A DNA stretch of 64,000 nucleotides. Source: Hyphococcus aureus. GTDB lineage: Bacteria; Pseudomonadota; Alphaproteobacteria; Caulobacterales; Parvularculaceae. How positions within the stretch are numbered: position 1 is the first letter of the stretch; every line of letters begins with the position of its first letter. This document shows, piece after piece, positions 9,360-17,827 of the stretch. Below the pieces are notes generated by a model. The model worked only from the letters and a program-made list of their open reading frames with translations. It ran no database searches and was not told where the DNA came from. A program made the position numbers and the translations under genes. The stretch lies in contig NZ_JBHRSH010000002.1 in assembly GCF_042643165.1 (NCBI RefSeq), positions 496,001 to 560,000 on the forward strand, given 5' to 3'.

Positions 9360-9809
9360 CTAGGCCGCAGAGCGGAAAGTCACGATTTTCGTCGGGTTCG
9401 CAGGCGGTTCGCCGCGTTTAGCCGTGTCCACATGCTCCATGCCTTCCACGACCTTGCCCCAGGCCGTGTACTGGCCATCGAGGAAGGAGGCGTCGTCAAA
9501 GACGATAAAGAACTGGCTGTTGCCGCTGTTCGGGTCTTGCGCCCGCGCCATGGAGCAGACGCCGCGCTGATGGCTTGTGTCGTTGAACTCAGCCTTAAGG
9601 TTCGGCTTGTCGGAGCCGCCTGTGCCGTTACCGCGCGGACAACCCATCTGCGCCATGAAGCCTTCGATCACACGATGCAGGGTCAGGCCGTCGTAAAAGC
9701 CCTCATCGGCAAGTTCGGTGATGCGCGCCACATGACCCGGCGCCTTGTCCGGATAGGTTTCAATGACAACTTCGCCCGTATCTAGGGTTAGGATCAGTTT
9801 ATCGCTCAT
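9360..9809 (-). CDS. ppiB: Cyclophilin-type peptidyl-prolyl cis-trans isomerase, cytoplasmic
   Basis: 149 residues, the standard length for bacterial cytoplasmic cyclophilin. It catalyses isomerisation of X-Pro bonds during protein folding. Motifs include PGHVARITELADEGFYDGLTLHRVI, GFMAQMGCPRGNGTGG, SMARAQDPNSGNSQFFIV and YTAWGKVVEGME. No signal peptide is seen. Its ATG overlaps the stop of the upstream, exported cyclophilin (ATGA at 9809-9806), indicating translational coupling. The pair probably supplies one cytoplasmic and one periplasmic isomerase from a single message. A terminator follows. Confidence 0.95.
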   Translation of the reverse strand: MSDKLILTLDTGEVVIETYPDKAPGHVARITELADEGFYDGLTLHRVIEGFMAQMGCPRGNGTGGSDKPNLKAEFNDTSHQRGVCSMARAQDPNSGNSQFFIVFDDASFLDGQYTAWGKVVEGMEHVDTAKRGEPPANPTKIVTFRSAA

Positions 9810-10708
9810 AGTTCGAGTTCTCCTTCCGCTTTCACGGGCACTTTGATTTCACAGATGTCCTTGACGAAGCCGTCATCGGAAAGATCGCCATCCGCTTTCA
9901 GATAGTCGGTGAAGGTCGCGCTGTCCGTCTTCAGGACTTTGATGTCTTCGCGCTCGGACGCGGGGATATCCGATCCGATACGCATACGGATAATCGGCGT
10001 CGGACGTGAAGGCGGTTCGCCGCGCACAATGCGCCGCGTGGCTTCAAATCCGTCGACGATCCAGCCCCAGCCCGTATAGCGCTGGTCGAGATTGAGACGC
10101 GAGTCGCCGATCATCAAAAAGAACTGGCTGTTGGCGCTGTTCGGATCTGTGGCGCGCGCCATGGACATGACGCCCGGGCAATGCACCGGCCAGACGTCAA
10201 CGCGCCCACCTTTGAGAAAGGTGCGCAAGCCTTCCGGCGCGGCGGCGGCAGGCATGCCGTTCACATAACCTAGACGCGGCGCCATGCGGTCACGGCCAAT
10301 TTCATGAAACCCTTCGACTTCGGCGCTGTCGCGCGTGAATTCGGCTTTAAGGTCAGGCTTGGAAGACCCGCCGGTGCCGTCCCCTTTGGGATCGCCGCCC
10401 TGGGCCATGAAACCTTCGATCACCCGGTGAAAGGTGAGACCGTCGTAAAAGCCTTCGCGCACAAGCTCCTTGATGCGCGCAACGTGGCCGGGGGCGAAAT
10501 CAGGCCGCAGTTCGATCACCACCTGGCCGGACGGCAGGTCCATATAAAGAGTGTTTTCCGGATCGAGGGAACGCCAGTCGCTGTCAGGGGCGTTCTCGAT
10601 GATCGAACGCGGGGTCGGCTTGTTCTCGTCATCGTCATCCGCAAAGGCTGGCGAAACCGCCGCGAGAGCGAACGTCATAACGCCCCAACCTATTGATCCA
10701 AAACGCAT
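9806..10708 (-). CDS. Exported cyclophilin-type peptidyl-prolyl isomerase
   Basis: 300 residues from the ATG at 10708, which has a GGGAG ribosome site. A signal peptide (MRFGSIGWGVMTFALAAVS, cleavage near AFA-DD) predicts periplasmic location. The cyclophilin core shows FAPGHVARIKELVREGFYDG, GFMAQGGDPKGDGTGG and SMARATDPNSANSQFFLM. Compared with the neighbour it has an insertion of about 40 residues around EVEGFHEIGRDRMAPRLGYV and a C-terminal extension of about 50 residues. A longer open frame to 10855 exists but would overlap coaD and bury the signal peptide. The gene is coupled to the cytoplasmic paralogue by a 4-bp overlap. Confidence 0.92.
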   Translation of the reverse strand: MRFGSIGWGVMTFALAAVSPAFADDDDENKPTPRSIIENAPDSDWRSLDPENTLYMDLPSGQVVIELRPDFAPGHVARIKELVREGFYDGLTFHRVIEGFMAQGGDPKGDGTGGSSKPDLKAEFTRDSAEVEGFHEIGRDRMAPRLGYVNGMPAAAAPEGLRTFLKGGRVDVWPVHCPGVMSMARATDPNSANSQFFLMIGDSRLNLDQRYTGWGWIVDGFEATRRIVRGEPPSRPTPIIRMRIGSDIPASEREDIKVLKTDSATFTDYLKADGDLSDDGFVKDICEIKVPVKAEGELEL

Positions 10709-10784
10709 ATAAACTCCCTGTCGTAACTCGCCCCGAGCAGACTTGGGCACCATATAAGGCGCCCCCGCCGAAAATGCGAACCGG

Positions 10785-11285
10785 TTAGCTGGAAAATTTG
10801 GCTTTAAGGGCCGTCGCCACATGGCCGGGCACGAAAGAGGAAATCTCGCCGTCAAGCCGGGCGATCTCCTTCACCAGCCTTGATGCAATCGACTGATACC
10901 GGGCGTCCGCCATCAGGAACACTGTTTCAATATCGTCATTGAGGGCCTGATTCATCCCCACCATCTGAAACTCATATTCAAAGTCCGATACGGCGCGAAG
11001 ACCGCGGATGATGATATTCGCGTTCAACTCCTCAGCGAATTTCATCAACAGCGTTTCAAAAGGAACGACCCGGATGGGCGTGCCCGTCGCCTTAGAGATG
11101 CGCGCCATTTCCTTTTCGACCATGGCGACGCGTTCCTGAAGGGAAAAGAGCGGGCCTTTGTCGCGATTGATAGCAACGCCAATGACGAGTTCATCGACCA
11201 GCTTCACCGCCCGCTCCACGAGATCGACATGACCGAGTGTCAGCGGATCAAAAGTGCCGGGATAAAGACCGATGAGGTTGGTCAT
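10785..11285 (-). CDS. coaD: Phosphopantetheine adenylyltransferase
   Basis: 166 residues, typical length. It transfers AMP from ATP to 4'-phosphopantetheine, the penultimate step of coenzyme A synthesis. The nucleotidyltransferase signature LYPGTFDPLTLGHVDLVERA (TxGH form) is at the N-terminus. The substrate-binding NIIIRGLRAVSDFEYEFQM and the later YQSIASRLVKEIARL are both intact. Its ATG shares one base with the gyrA stop (TAATG), so translation is probably coupled to gyrA. The order gyrA-coaD-cyclophilins is common in Alphaproteobacteria. Confidence 0.97.
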   Translation of the reverse strand: MTNLIGLYPGTFDPLTLGHVDLVERAVKLVDELVIGVAINRDKGPLFSLQERVAMVEKEMARISKATGTPIRVVPFETLLMKFAEELNANIIIRGLRAVSDFEYEFQMVGMNQALNDDIETVFLMADARYQSIASRLVKEIARLDGEISSFVPGHVATALKAKFSS

Positions 11286-14050
11286 TATTCTTCGCCGCCT
11301 CCGCCGTCAGTCTCGCCCTCGCCTTCTTCTTCATCGCCGTCCACATCCTCAACGCGACCAACCGAGACCACATGCTCGCCCTCGCGCGTTCGGAAGATGG
11401 TGACGCCTTGCGTGTTGCGGCCTGCGACGCGAATGCCGTCCACCGTTGTGCGGATCAATTGCCCGCCATCGGTGACAAGCATCAGCTGGTCCGAGTCCTC
11501 GACCGGGAAGGCGGCGACCACAGGACCGTTCCGGTCCGTCGTCTGGATGGCGATTATGCCTTTGCCGCCGCGGCCGGACGTTCTGTACTCATAGGACGAG
11601 GTCCGTTTGCCATAGCCGTTCTGGGTGACGGTCAGAATAAACTGTTCGCGCCCGCCCATTTCCGCGACGCGGTCAGGACTGATCGCCACATCAGGCGTTT
11701 CGGTGTCTTCGGGCTCCTCCGCATCGGCCTCGCCCGCCGCGCGGCGCATGGCGGCCGCGTGTTTCAGATAAGCTTTCGCTTCTTCCGAGGTCGTCTCCAC
11801 ATGGTGCAGGATCGCCATGGAGATAACGTGATTGTCCTTGTCCAGCCGGATGCCGCGCACGCCGGTGGAAGTGCGGCCCGCAAAGACGCGCACCGTATCC
11901 ACGGGGAACCGGATGCACATGCCGGACGCGGTGGTCAACAGCACATCCTCATCTTCACGGCAGACCTTCACGCCGACAAGGCGGTCGCCTTCATCGAGCT
12001 TCATAGCGATCTTGCCGTTGCGATTGACGCGCTGGAAGTCCGACAATTTGTTGCGGCGGACATTGCCTGACTTAGTCGCAAAGATGACGTGCAACTGATC
12101 CCACGCCTCTTCGTCTTCAGGCAGCGGCAGAATATTGGTGACGCGTTCGTCCGGTCCGAGCGGCAACAGATTCACAAACGCCTTGCCGCGCGAATTCGGC
12201 GTTCCCTCGGGCAGGCGCCACAGCTTCAATTTGTAGGACATGCCCGTCGAGGTGAAAAACAAGAGCGGCGTGTGGGTGTTGCCGACAAAAAGCTGGTTGA
12301 CGAAATCCTCGTCCTTGAACTTCATGCCCGCGCGGCCCTTGCCGCCGCGTTTTTGCGCGCGATAGGTCGAAAGCGCCGTGCGCTTGACATAGCCCGCATG
12401 CGTGACCGTCACGACCATCTCTTCCTGGGCGATGAGATCTTCGTCCTCAACCTCGCCTTCGGCGTCGACAATCTCGGTCCTGCGCGGTGTCGCAAATTCA
12501 CTGCGCACGCCCGACAGCTCCTCTTTGACAATCGTCAGAACACGATCGCGGTTACGCAGAATGTCGAGATAATCCTCGATCTTCTCCGCGAGACCTTTCA
12601 ACTCGTCGCCGATCTCGTCGCGGCCGAGCGCGGTGAGGCGCTGCAGGCGAAGATCGAGGATGGCTTTGGCCTGTTCCTCTGAAAGCTTGAGCACATTGCC
12701 GTCGCTCATCATGTGACGCGGATCGGCGACCAACAGCACCAGCGGCGCCAGATCCTTCGCCGGCCAGGCCTTGGCCATCAATTGCTCTTTCGCCGTCGCC
12801 GGGTCCGGCGCGGCGCGGATCAGGGCGACAATCTCGTCAATATTGGCGACGGCGATCGCGAGACCGACAAGGATATGAGCGCGGTCACGCGCCTTGTTGA
12901 GATCGAATTTCGTGCGCCGTGTGATCACTTCCTCGCGGAAGTCGATGAAGGCGGCAAGCACGTCGCGCAGGCTCAATTGTTGCGGCTTGCCGCCATTGAG
13001 CGCCAGCATGTTGACGCCGAAACTCGTCTGCAATTGTGAGTGACGGTAAAGCTGGTTCAGCACCACATCCGGCGCAGCGTCGCGGCGCAGTTCGACAACA
13101 ACGCGAATGCCGTGGCGATTGGATTCGTCGCGTATATCGGCAATGCCCTCGACTTTTTTCTCGCGCACGAGATCGGCGATGCGCTGGACCATCATCGCCT
13201 TGTTCACCTGATAGGGAATTTCGGTGATGATGATGCCGTAACGGTCTTTCCTGACCTCTTCGATGGTCGCGCGCCCGCGCATGACCACCGAGCCGCGCCC
13301 CAGAAGGAGCCCGGCTTTCGCGCCCGCGCGGCCGAGAATCGTGCCGCCTGTCGGAAAGTCAGGACCCGGAACAATCTCAATCAGTTCTTCGTCGCTGATG
13401 TCCGGATTATCGACCATGGCGATGGTCGCGTCGATCACTTCGCCAAGATTATGCGGCGGGATATTCGTCGCCATGCCGACCGCAATGCCGCCGGAGCCAT
13501 TGACCAGAAGGTTCGGAAATTTCGCCGGCAGCACTGACGGTTCGCGCTCGGAGCCGTCATAGTTATCCTGAAAGGCAACCGTGTCTTTCTCGATGTCGTC
13601 GAGAATGGCGCTCGTCACCTTTTCCATGCGGCATTCGGTGTAACGCATGGCGGCGGCCGGGTCGCCGTCGATAGAGCCGAAATTGCCCTGCCCGTCGACC
13701 AGCGGCAGGCGCATGGCGAAATCCTGCGCCATGCGCACCAGCGCGTCGTAAATCGACTGGTCGCCATGGGGGTGATATTTACCGATAACATCACCGACAA
13801 CCCGCGCGGATTTGCGGTACTGCTTGTTCCACGCATAGCCGTTTTCATGCATCGACCACAGGATGCGGCGGTGTACGGGCTTCAACCCGTCACGCGCATC
13901 GGGGATCGCCCGGCTCACGATCACGCTCATGGCGTAATCGAGATAGGACTTCTTCATCTCCTCTTCGATGGAGATCGACGCACCCTCGCTTGGGGTTGAA
14001 GGCGGGGTTGGCGCTGAATTTTCGGGGATATCGCCGTTGTCTTCGGCCAC
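11285..14050 (-). CDS. gyrA: DNA gyrase subunit A
   Basis: 921 residues. The A2B2 gyrase introduces negative supercoils, and subunit A cuts and rejoins DNA. The breakage-reunion domain has RALPDAR-like RAIPDARDGLKPVHRRILWSM and the active-site Tyr137 in AAAMRYTECRM. The C-terminal pinwheel contains a GyrA box (QKRGGKGRAG near residue 560) and further blades such as SGRGGKGI, marking it as GyrA rather than ParC. The helix that contacts quinolones reads HPHGDQSIYDALVRMA: Gln98 sits where E. coli has Ser83, while the Asp87 equivalent (Asp102) is kept. The N-terminus carries a Pro/Ser-rich extension. The acidic C-terminal tail is Glu/Gly-rich. Confidence 0.98.
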   Translation of the reverse strand: MAEDNGDIPENSAPTPPSTPSEGASISIEEEMKKSYLDYAMSVIVSRAIPDARDGLKPVHRRILWSMHENGYAWNKQYRKSARVVGDVIGKYHPHGDQSIYDALVRMAQDFAMRLPLVDGQGNFGSIDGDPAAAMRYTECRMEKVTSAILDDIEKDTVAFQDNYDGSEREPSVLPAKFPNLLVNGSGGIAVGMATNIPPHNLGEVIDATIAMVDNPDISDEELIEIVPGPDFPTGGTILGRAGAKAGLLLGRGSVVMRGRATIEEVRKDRYGIIITEIPYQVNKAMMVQRIADLVREKKVEGIADIRDESNRHGIRVVVELRRDAAPDVVLNQLYRHSQLQTSFGVNMLALNGGKPQQLSLRDVLAAFIDFREEVITRRTKFDLNKARDRAHILVGLAIAVANIDEIVALIRAAPDPATAKEQLMAKAWPAKDLAPLVLLVADPRHMMSDGNVLKLSEEQAKAILDLRLQRLTALGRDEIGDELKGLAEKIEDYLDILRNRDRVLTIVKEELSGVRSEFATPRRTEIVDAEGEVEDEDLIAQEEMVVTVTHAGYVKRTALSTYRAQKRGGKGRAGMKFKDEDFVNQLFVGNTHTPLLFFTSTGMSYKLKLWRLPEGTPNSRGKAFVNLLPLGPDERVTNILPLPEDEEAWDQLHVIFATKSGNVRRNKLSDFQRVNRNGKIAMKLDEGDRLVGVKVCREDEDVLLTTASGMCIRFPVDTVRVFAGRTSTGVRGIRLDKDNHVISMAILHHVETTSEEAKAYLKHAAAMRRAAGEADAEEPEDTETPDVAISPDRVAEMGGREQFILTVTQNGYGKRTSSYEYRTSGRGGKGIIAIQTTDRNGPVVAAFPVEDSDQLMLVTDGGQLIRTTVDGIRVAGRNTQGVTIFRTREGEHVVSVGRVEDVDGDEEEGEGETDGGGGEE

Positions 14051-14222
14051 GTTAAAAACCTTTTGGAATCAGTCGTAAAAGAACGATCCGGCTTAGCACC
14101 CGCCCTCCTCAAAGCCAAGCATTTGGCCCGGTTTTCGGGCCCAATAAGCGCGGTTTATCCCTTGGTTTATTCGCGCCGCGCGATGAGCTATCATGAAACC
14201 GGGAAGAACATTGGGAGCCTAC

Positions 14223-14813
14223 ATGAAGATCGCACAAAATCTTGCAGTAATAACAGCCATTTCAGCGATCTTTCTCGGCGCCTGTGGAAAAAGCGACGGC
14301 GCACCAACGCAAACGTCCGCTGCTGCAGCGCCCATGGCGGCGCCTTCCGGATGGGCGGACGCTTCCGCTGACCTCGTCAATGTCGATGGGGAAAAGGCCG
14401 GTGAAATCGCCCTCAAGGACACGCCCCATGGCGCGATCCTGATCCGGGTTTCCATCAGCGGCCTTTCCGAAGGCTGGCACGGCATGCACCTTCACCAGAT
14501 CGGCGATTGCAGCGACGGCGCCGCAGGATTCAAGGCGTCAGGCGGCCATATCAATCCGGAAGGCAAGGAACACGGGCTTTTAAATCCGAACGGCTATGAA
14601 GCCGCTGACCTGCCGAATATTTACGCCGGCGCCGATGGCGTCGCTGTGGCATCGCTCCTGAACACTTCCTTGTCGTTAAGCGATGGCGGTCCGCTTCTCG
14701 ATGCGGATGGGTTTGCGGTCGTGGTTCATGAGAATGCAGACGATCACATGACGCAGCCAATCGGCGGCGCCGGTTCACGCGTCGCCTGCGCGGCGTTTTC
14801 TCTCGGGGAATAA
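14223..14813 (+). CDS. sodC: Cu/Zn superoxide dismutase, lipoprotein form
   Basis: About 196 residues from the ATG at 14223, which follows GGGAG. A lipobox (FLGAC) predicts membrane anchoring in the periplasm. The enzyme dismutates superoxide. Copper and zinc ligands are visible in GMHLHQIGDC, GGHINPEGKEHG and VVVHENADDH. Cysteines in GDC and RVACAAF can form the structural disulphide. A longer frame begins at 14193 but lacks a good ribosome site and would hide the lipobox. The Tat-exported Kelch protein follows 32 bp downstream in the same direction, so they may form an operon. Confidence 0.92.
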   Translation: MKIAQNLAVITAISAIFLGACGKSDGAPTQTSAAAAPMAAPSGWADASADLVNVDGEKAGEIALKDTPHGAILIRVSISGLSEGWHGMHLHQIGDCSDGAAGFKASGGHINPEGKEHGLLNPNGYEAADLPNIYAGADGVAVASLLNTSLSLSDGGPLLDADGFAVVVHENADDHMTQPIGGAGSRVACAAFSLGE

Positions 14814-14845
14814 ATTCAGGGGTTAGTGGCGTAAGGGGGGATGAG

Positions 14846-15919
14846 ATGACAGAAACAGACAGCTTCAAGCTCAACAGGCGAAAATTACTTGCGAGCGCAG
14901 CAGGGATTGGCGTGAGCGCGTCCCTGCCCGCACATGCGCTGAACCCGATCCTGCCTATGGGCGCCTGGACGCCGCTGGCGTCGATGCCGTTCCCGGTGCA
15001 GGAAATTTATCCGGCGCCGTTCCGTAAATCCTCCGATCCCGGACCATCATTGAAACCGAAACCGTTGGACCTTCTCGTTAATGCGGGCGGTCTGACGCCG
15101 GACATGCCTTATCGAGTCACGGACCAGGTGACTTTCTATGACCCCGCTTATGACGCCTGGGGGTTCGCGACGCCTCTGCCCGAACCGCGCCACCATATCG
15201 CGCTCGTCAATAATAACGGCTTTCTCTACGGCGTCGGCGGATTCGCGCGGAACGCCGCCGGCGGCTGGCAAATGCGCTCGCAATGCTGGCGGCTCACCGA
15301 CTTGAAAGGGCGGTGGGAGGCGATGACGCCCATGCCAGGCCCGCAAGCCGAAAGCGCCACTGTTTCCTTCAATGGCTTTATTCATGTGGCGGGCGGGCGC
15401 TCGCCTATAGGCAGCGCCAATCTCGAATGGCGCGATCACATCGATACCGATCAGCATTGGTATTTCGATGCAGGCGACAATCGATGGCGCGCGCTCGCGC
15501 CGATGCCGACAGCACGTAACTCCACAGCGGGCGTCGTCGCCAATGGCGTCTTCTATGTTATCGGCGGACGCACGGTGAATGGCGGCAATACGAATGTCGT
15601 CGAAGTCTACGACCCGCTTTCCGACCGGTGGGAGGCGGCGCGGCCCATGCCGAAAGCGCAAGGCGGACTTGCGGCGGCGGTGCTGAACGGAAAAATCTAC
15701 GCCTTTGGCGGTGAATATTCACAACCGGAGCCCGGCGTGTTTCCGGAGGTCTGGGAATATGACCCGGACACCGATCACTGGCGCGGCGTCTCAGCGATGA
15801 CCCATCCCCGTCACGGCCACGGCGCCGTCGCGCTGGGAGAAGCCATTTATGTTCTCGGCGGCGGCGAACAATATAGCGGCCGTCAAACCAGTGCGGTGCT
15901 GGACAAGTTCGAGATCTAA
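14846..15919 (+). CDS. Tat-exported Kelch-repeat beta-propeller protein
   Basis: 357 residues. The N-terminus has a twin-arginine signal (NRRKLLASAAGIGVSASLPAHA). The mature part contains Kelch repeats, seen as VNNNGFLYGVGGFA, FNGFIHVAGGRSP, VANGVFYVIGGRTVNGG, LNGKIYAFGGEY and LGEAIYVLGGGEQ, each followed by a WxxxxPMPxxR strand. A six-bladed propeller is expected. Tat export implies folding in the cytoplasm, often with a cofactor, but no cofactor motif is seen. Kelch domains bind proteins or sugars; no catalytic role can be assigned. A GGGGGGATGAG-like ribosome region precedes the start. Confidence 0.87.
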   Translation: MTETDSFKLNRRKLLASAAGIGVSASLPAHALNPILPMGAWTPLASMPFPVQEIYPAPFRKSSDPGPSLKPKPLDLLVNAGGLTPDMPYRVTDQVTFYDPAYDAWGFATPLPEPRHHIALVNNNGFLYGVGGFARNAAGGWQMRSQCWRLTDLKGRWEAMTPMPGPQAESATVSFNGFIHVAGGRSPIGSANLEWRDHIDTDQHWYFDAGDNRWRALAPMPTARNSTAGVVANGVFYVIGGRTVNGGNTNVVEVYDPLSDRWEAARPMPKAQGGLAAAVLNGKIYAFGGEYSQPEPGVFPEVWEYDPDTDHWRGVSAMTHPRHGHGAVALGEAIYVLGGGEQYSGRQTSAVLDKFEI

Positions 15920-15924
15920 CAACA

Positions 15925-16386
15925 TTGCTTACTTACCGCCCCGCACGTTCTGACGAAGCCTCCGCCCTGTCCGAACTCTGCATGACGTCAAAAGCCTATT
16001 GGGGCTATGACGCGGCATTCATGGGTGCTTGCCGCGCGGAATTGACGATCACGGCGGCGGATTTCGAAAGCTCGCAAATTCAGGTCGCTGATAAGGGCGG
16101 AAAACTCGCTGGCATGGCGCAGCTTCAGATTGAAGGAGCAACTGCGGAACTCGACAAGCTTTATGTTCATCCGAATTTCATCGGCGCCGGGATCGGCCGC
16201 GCGCTGTTCGAATGGGCGGTGCGCCAGGCGCGCGATGCCGGCGCCAAGGTCATGACTATCGACGCCGATCCCGACGCCGCGGCGTTTTACCGGCGCATGG
16301 ACGCCGTCGATGACGGCGCTTCGCTATCCGGCTCGATTCCCGGCCGGTTTTTGCCGCGCCTGCGTTTCGATCTCGGCGCCCTCTAA
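15925..16386 (+). CDS. GNAT family N-acetyltransferase
   Basis: 153 residues with a TTG start 5 bp after the Kelch gene. The acetyl-CoA binding motif A is clear: LDKLYVHPNFIGAGIGRALFEWAV, followed by MTIDADPDAAAFYRRMDA. These enzymes move an acetyl group from acetyl-CoA to an amine. The substrate is unknown. The first strand (LTYRPARSDEASALSELC) fits the fold, which supports the unusual start codon. The stop overlaps that of the convergent membrane protein gene by 3 bp. Confidence 0.85.
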   Translation: MLTYRPARSDEASALSELCMTSKAYWGYDAAFMGACRAELTITAADFESSQIQVADKGGKLAGMAQLQIEGATAELDKLYVHPNFIGAGIGRALFEWAVRQARDAGAKVMTIDADPDAAAFYRRMDAVDDGASLSGSIPGRFLPRLRFDLGAL

Positions 16387-16841
16387 CGGCTGACGGCGAT
16401 GATGACGCCCATACCGCAGCCAGCGATGAGGATCGCCATAGGAATGAGCAGAACCTGCAGCATTGCCTCGCGCCCCGTCACAATCCCGGTCCAAGTTTCG
16501 AAAGGCTCGCGCAAAAACGCCGCAAAGGATTTGTCCTCTGCTGGATCAACGCGGCCGCCCACGCGGCTCAACATGAACGGCGTCCCCATATAGGCGGCGA
16601 GATAAACGGCGCTGATCGCCACCATGAACAAGGCCTCCCGGTCGCCCTGAAAGGCCAGCCAGAACACCGCGAGCAGCGCCGCGTAAACGAGCGCCAGGCT
16701 TTTGAAGACGCCGCCGTGCATGGTCGTGTTCGGCCGCGTCATTTTGACGAGACTTATGGCGGGCGCCACCCTCTCTTTACGATCAACATCGAGTTCCGCC
16801 TCCATCAGGCCCGTTTCCATCACTTCCGCAAGCATCGCCAT
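16383..16841 (-). CDS. Small membrane protein, divergent from nsrR; probable NO-regulon member
   Basis: About 152 residues from the ATG at 16841, which has AAGGA upstream. Hydrophobic segments SLALVYAALLAVFWLAF, ALFMVAISAVYLAAYMGTPFML and MLQVLLIPMAILIAGCGMGVII give three or four membrane spans. I do not recognise a named family. An upstream start at 16874 is open, but its first codons coincide with the NsrR-type operator, so a downstream ATG is more likely. The shared, operator-bearing promoter region suggests NsrR control and a role in nitric-oxide or nitrosative stress; this is inference from position only. Confidence 0.7.
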   Translation of the reverse strand: MAMLAEVMETGLMEAELDVDRKERVAPAISLVKMTRPNTTMHGGVFKSLALVYAALLAVFWLAFQGDREALFMVAISAVYLAAYMGTPFMLSRVGGRVDPAEDKSFAAFLREPFETWTGIVTGREAMLQVLLIPMAILIAGCGMGVIIAVSR

Positions 16842-16857
16842 GACAGTCATCCTTTTC

Positions 16858-16874
16858 ATGTATTTTATATACAT
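16858..16874. promoter_or_regulatory. NsrR-type operator 1
   Basis: ATGTAT (16858-16863) and ATACAT (16869-16874) form a perfect dyad with a 5-bp spacer, followed by CTTTT. This is the spacing of the known NsrR site (ATGYAT-N5-ATRCAT with AAG/CTT flanks). It lies between nsrR and the divergent membrane gene, so it can control both. Confidence 0.7.
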
Positions 16875-16902
16875 CTTTTATATTGCCTTCGGCGACAATA
16901 TC

Positions 16903-16922
16903 CAATATATATAATACATCTT
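16903..16922. promoter_or_regulatory. NsrR-type operator 2 overlapping the nsrR -10
   Basis: The right half ATACATCTTTTA repeats that of operator 1. The left half (CAATAT) is degenerate at the same N5 spacing. A perfect TATAAT at 16910-16915 overlaps the site, and nsrR starts at 16935 after AGGAG. Autorepression of nsrR is the simplest reading. Confidence 0.55.
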
Positions 16923-16934
16923 TTAGGAGCGACA

Positions 16935-17375
16935 ATGCGCCTCAACCTGCAAACCGATTACGCCCTGCGCCTGCTGATGCATCTTGCAGTTAACGAAGAC
17001 CGCCTCTGCACCATCGCCGAAGTGGCCGCGCGTTATGACATTTCGAAAAACCACCTGATGAAAGTCGCGCATCTTCTCGGCAAGGAAGGCTACATCGAAA
17101 CGGTCCGCGGCCGCACTGGCGGGCTCCGACTGGCGCACGCTCCCGTCACGATCAATGTCGGCGACGTCGTCCGGCGCACGGAAGCGGATTTCGCGATCGT
17201 CGAATGTTTCGAGGGCGGCGCCGGCGAATGCCTCATTACCCCGTCATGCCGCTTGAAATCTGTTTTGAACGAAGCAGTGAAGATGTTTCTCGCCGCGCTT
17301 GATCACTACACGCTTGACGATCTCGTGCGCCGCAATGCGCGCCTGCGCCTGTTGCTCGAAGAGGAGGCCGCCTGA
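16935..17375 (+). CDS. nsrR: Rrf2-family nitric-oxide sensor regulator NsrR
   Basis: 146 residues from the ATG at 16935 (AGGAG upstream). The N-terminal winged helix reads MRLNLQTDYALRLLMHLA and KNHLMKVAHLLGKEGYIETVRGRTGG, close to E. coli NsrR. Three cysteines for an Fe-S cluster are C91, C99 and C105; the C91-C99 interval is three residues longer than in E. coli NsrR, while ITPSCRLK is conserved. NsrR represses NO-detoxification genes until its cluster is nitrosylated. It heads an overlapping operon with a truncated globin and a DUF1971 gene. An open frame reaching back to 16716 is not used, because it crosses the operators. Confidence 0.9.
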   Translation: MRLNLQTDYALRLLMHLAVNEDRLCTIAEVAARYDISKNHLMKVAHLLGKEGYIETVRGRTGGLRLAHAPVTINVGDVVRRTEADFAIVECFEGGAGECLITPSCRLKSVLNEAVKMFLAALDHYTLDDLVRRNARLRLLLEEEAA

Positions 17376-17827
17376 TGGAAACCCGCATTCGCACCACCGA
17401 AGAGCGCCGTCAGGAGATCGCTGCCGCAGCGACGAGAATGGGCATAGACGAGGACTATATCTCCAACCTCGTCGATACGTTTTACGAGCGCGTGCGCGCC
17501 CATCACCTGCTCGGCCCGGTTTTCGATGAGACCATCAGCGACTGGGGGCCGCATCTTGCCAAGATGAAGGATTTTTGGGCGTCGGTTGCACTCAACGCCG
17601 GGCGCTATTCCGGAAAGCCGGTCCCGAAACACAGGGCGCTGACATCGGTTCAGCCCTGGCATTTCGATATCTGGCTGGGGCTGTTCAAGGCGACGCTCGA
17701 CGACACCGCGCCGTCGCCTGAGGCCGCCGCCTATTTCATCGAGCGCGCAGGACGCATTGCCGAAAGCCTCAAACTCGCCATGTACGGCCAACCAAGTCTC
17801 GGCCCGAAGAAAATACAAGGCGGCTAA
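17375..17827 (+). CDS. Group III truncated hemoglobin
   Basis: 150 residues. Motifs TFYERVRAHHLLGPVF, DWGPHLAKMKDFWASV and AGRYSGKPVPKHRAL are those of group III truncated globins; His86 is the candidate proximal haem ligand. Cytoplasmic globins of this class bind O2 and NO and are linked to nitrosative-stress protection. Its ATG overlaps the nsrR stop by one base (TGATG), and its own stop overlaps the next start (TAATG), so the three genes form one tightly coupled NO-response operon. Confidence 0.92.
   Translation: METRIRTTEERRQEIAAAATRMGIDEDYISNLVDTFYERVRAHHLLGPVFDETISDWGPHLAKMKDFWASVALNAGRYSGKPVPKHRALTSVQPWHFDIWLGLFKATLDDTAPSPEAAAYFIERAGRIAESLKLAMYGQPSLGPKKIQGG

Noticed and set aside
16716..16934. 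N-terminal extension of NsrR
   Set aside because: It would translate through both NsrR operators and the TATAAT; the ATG at 16935 has AGGAG and the family N-terminus.
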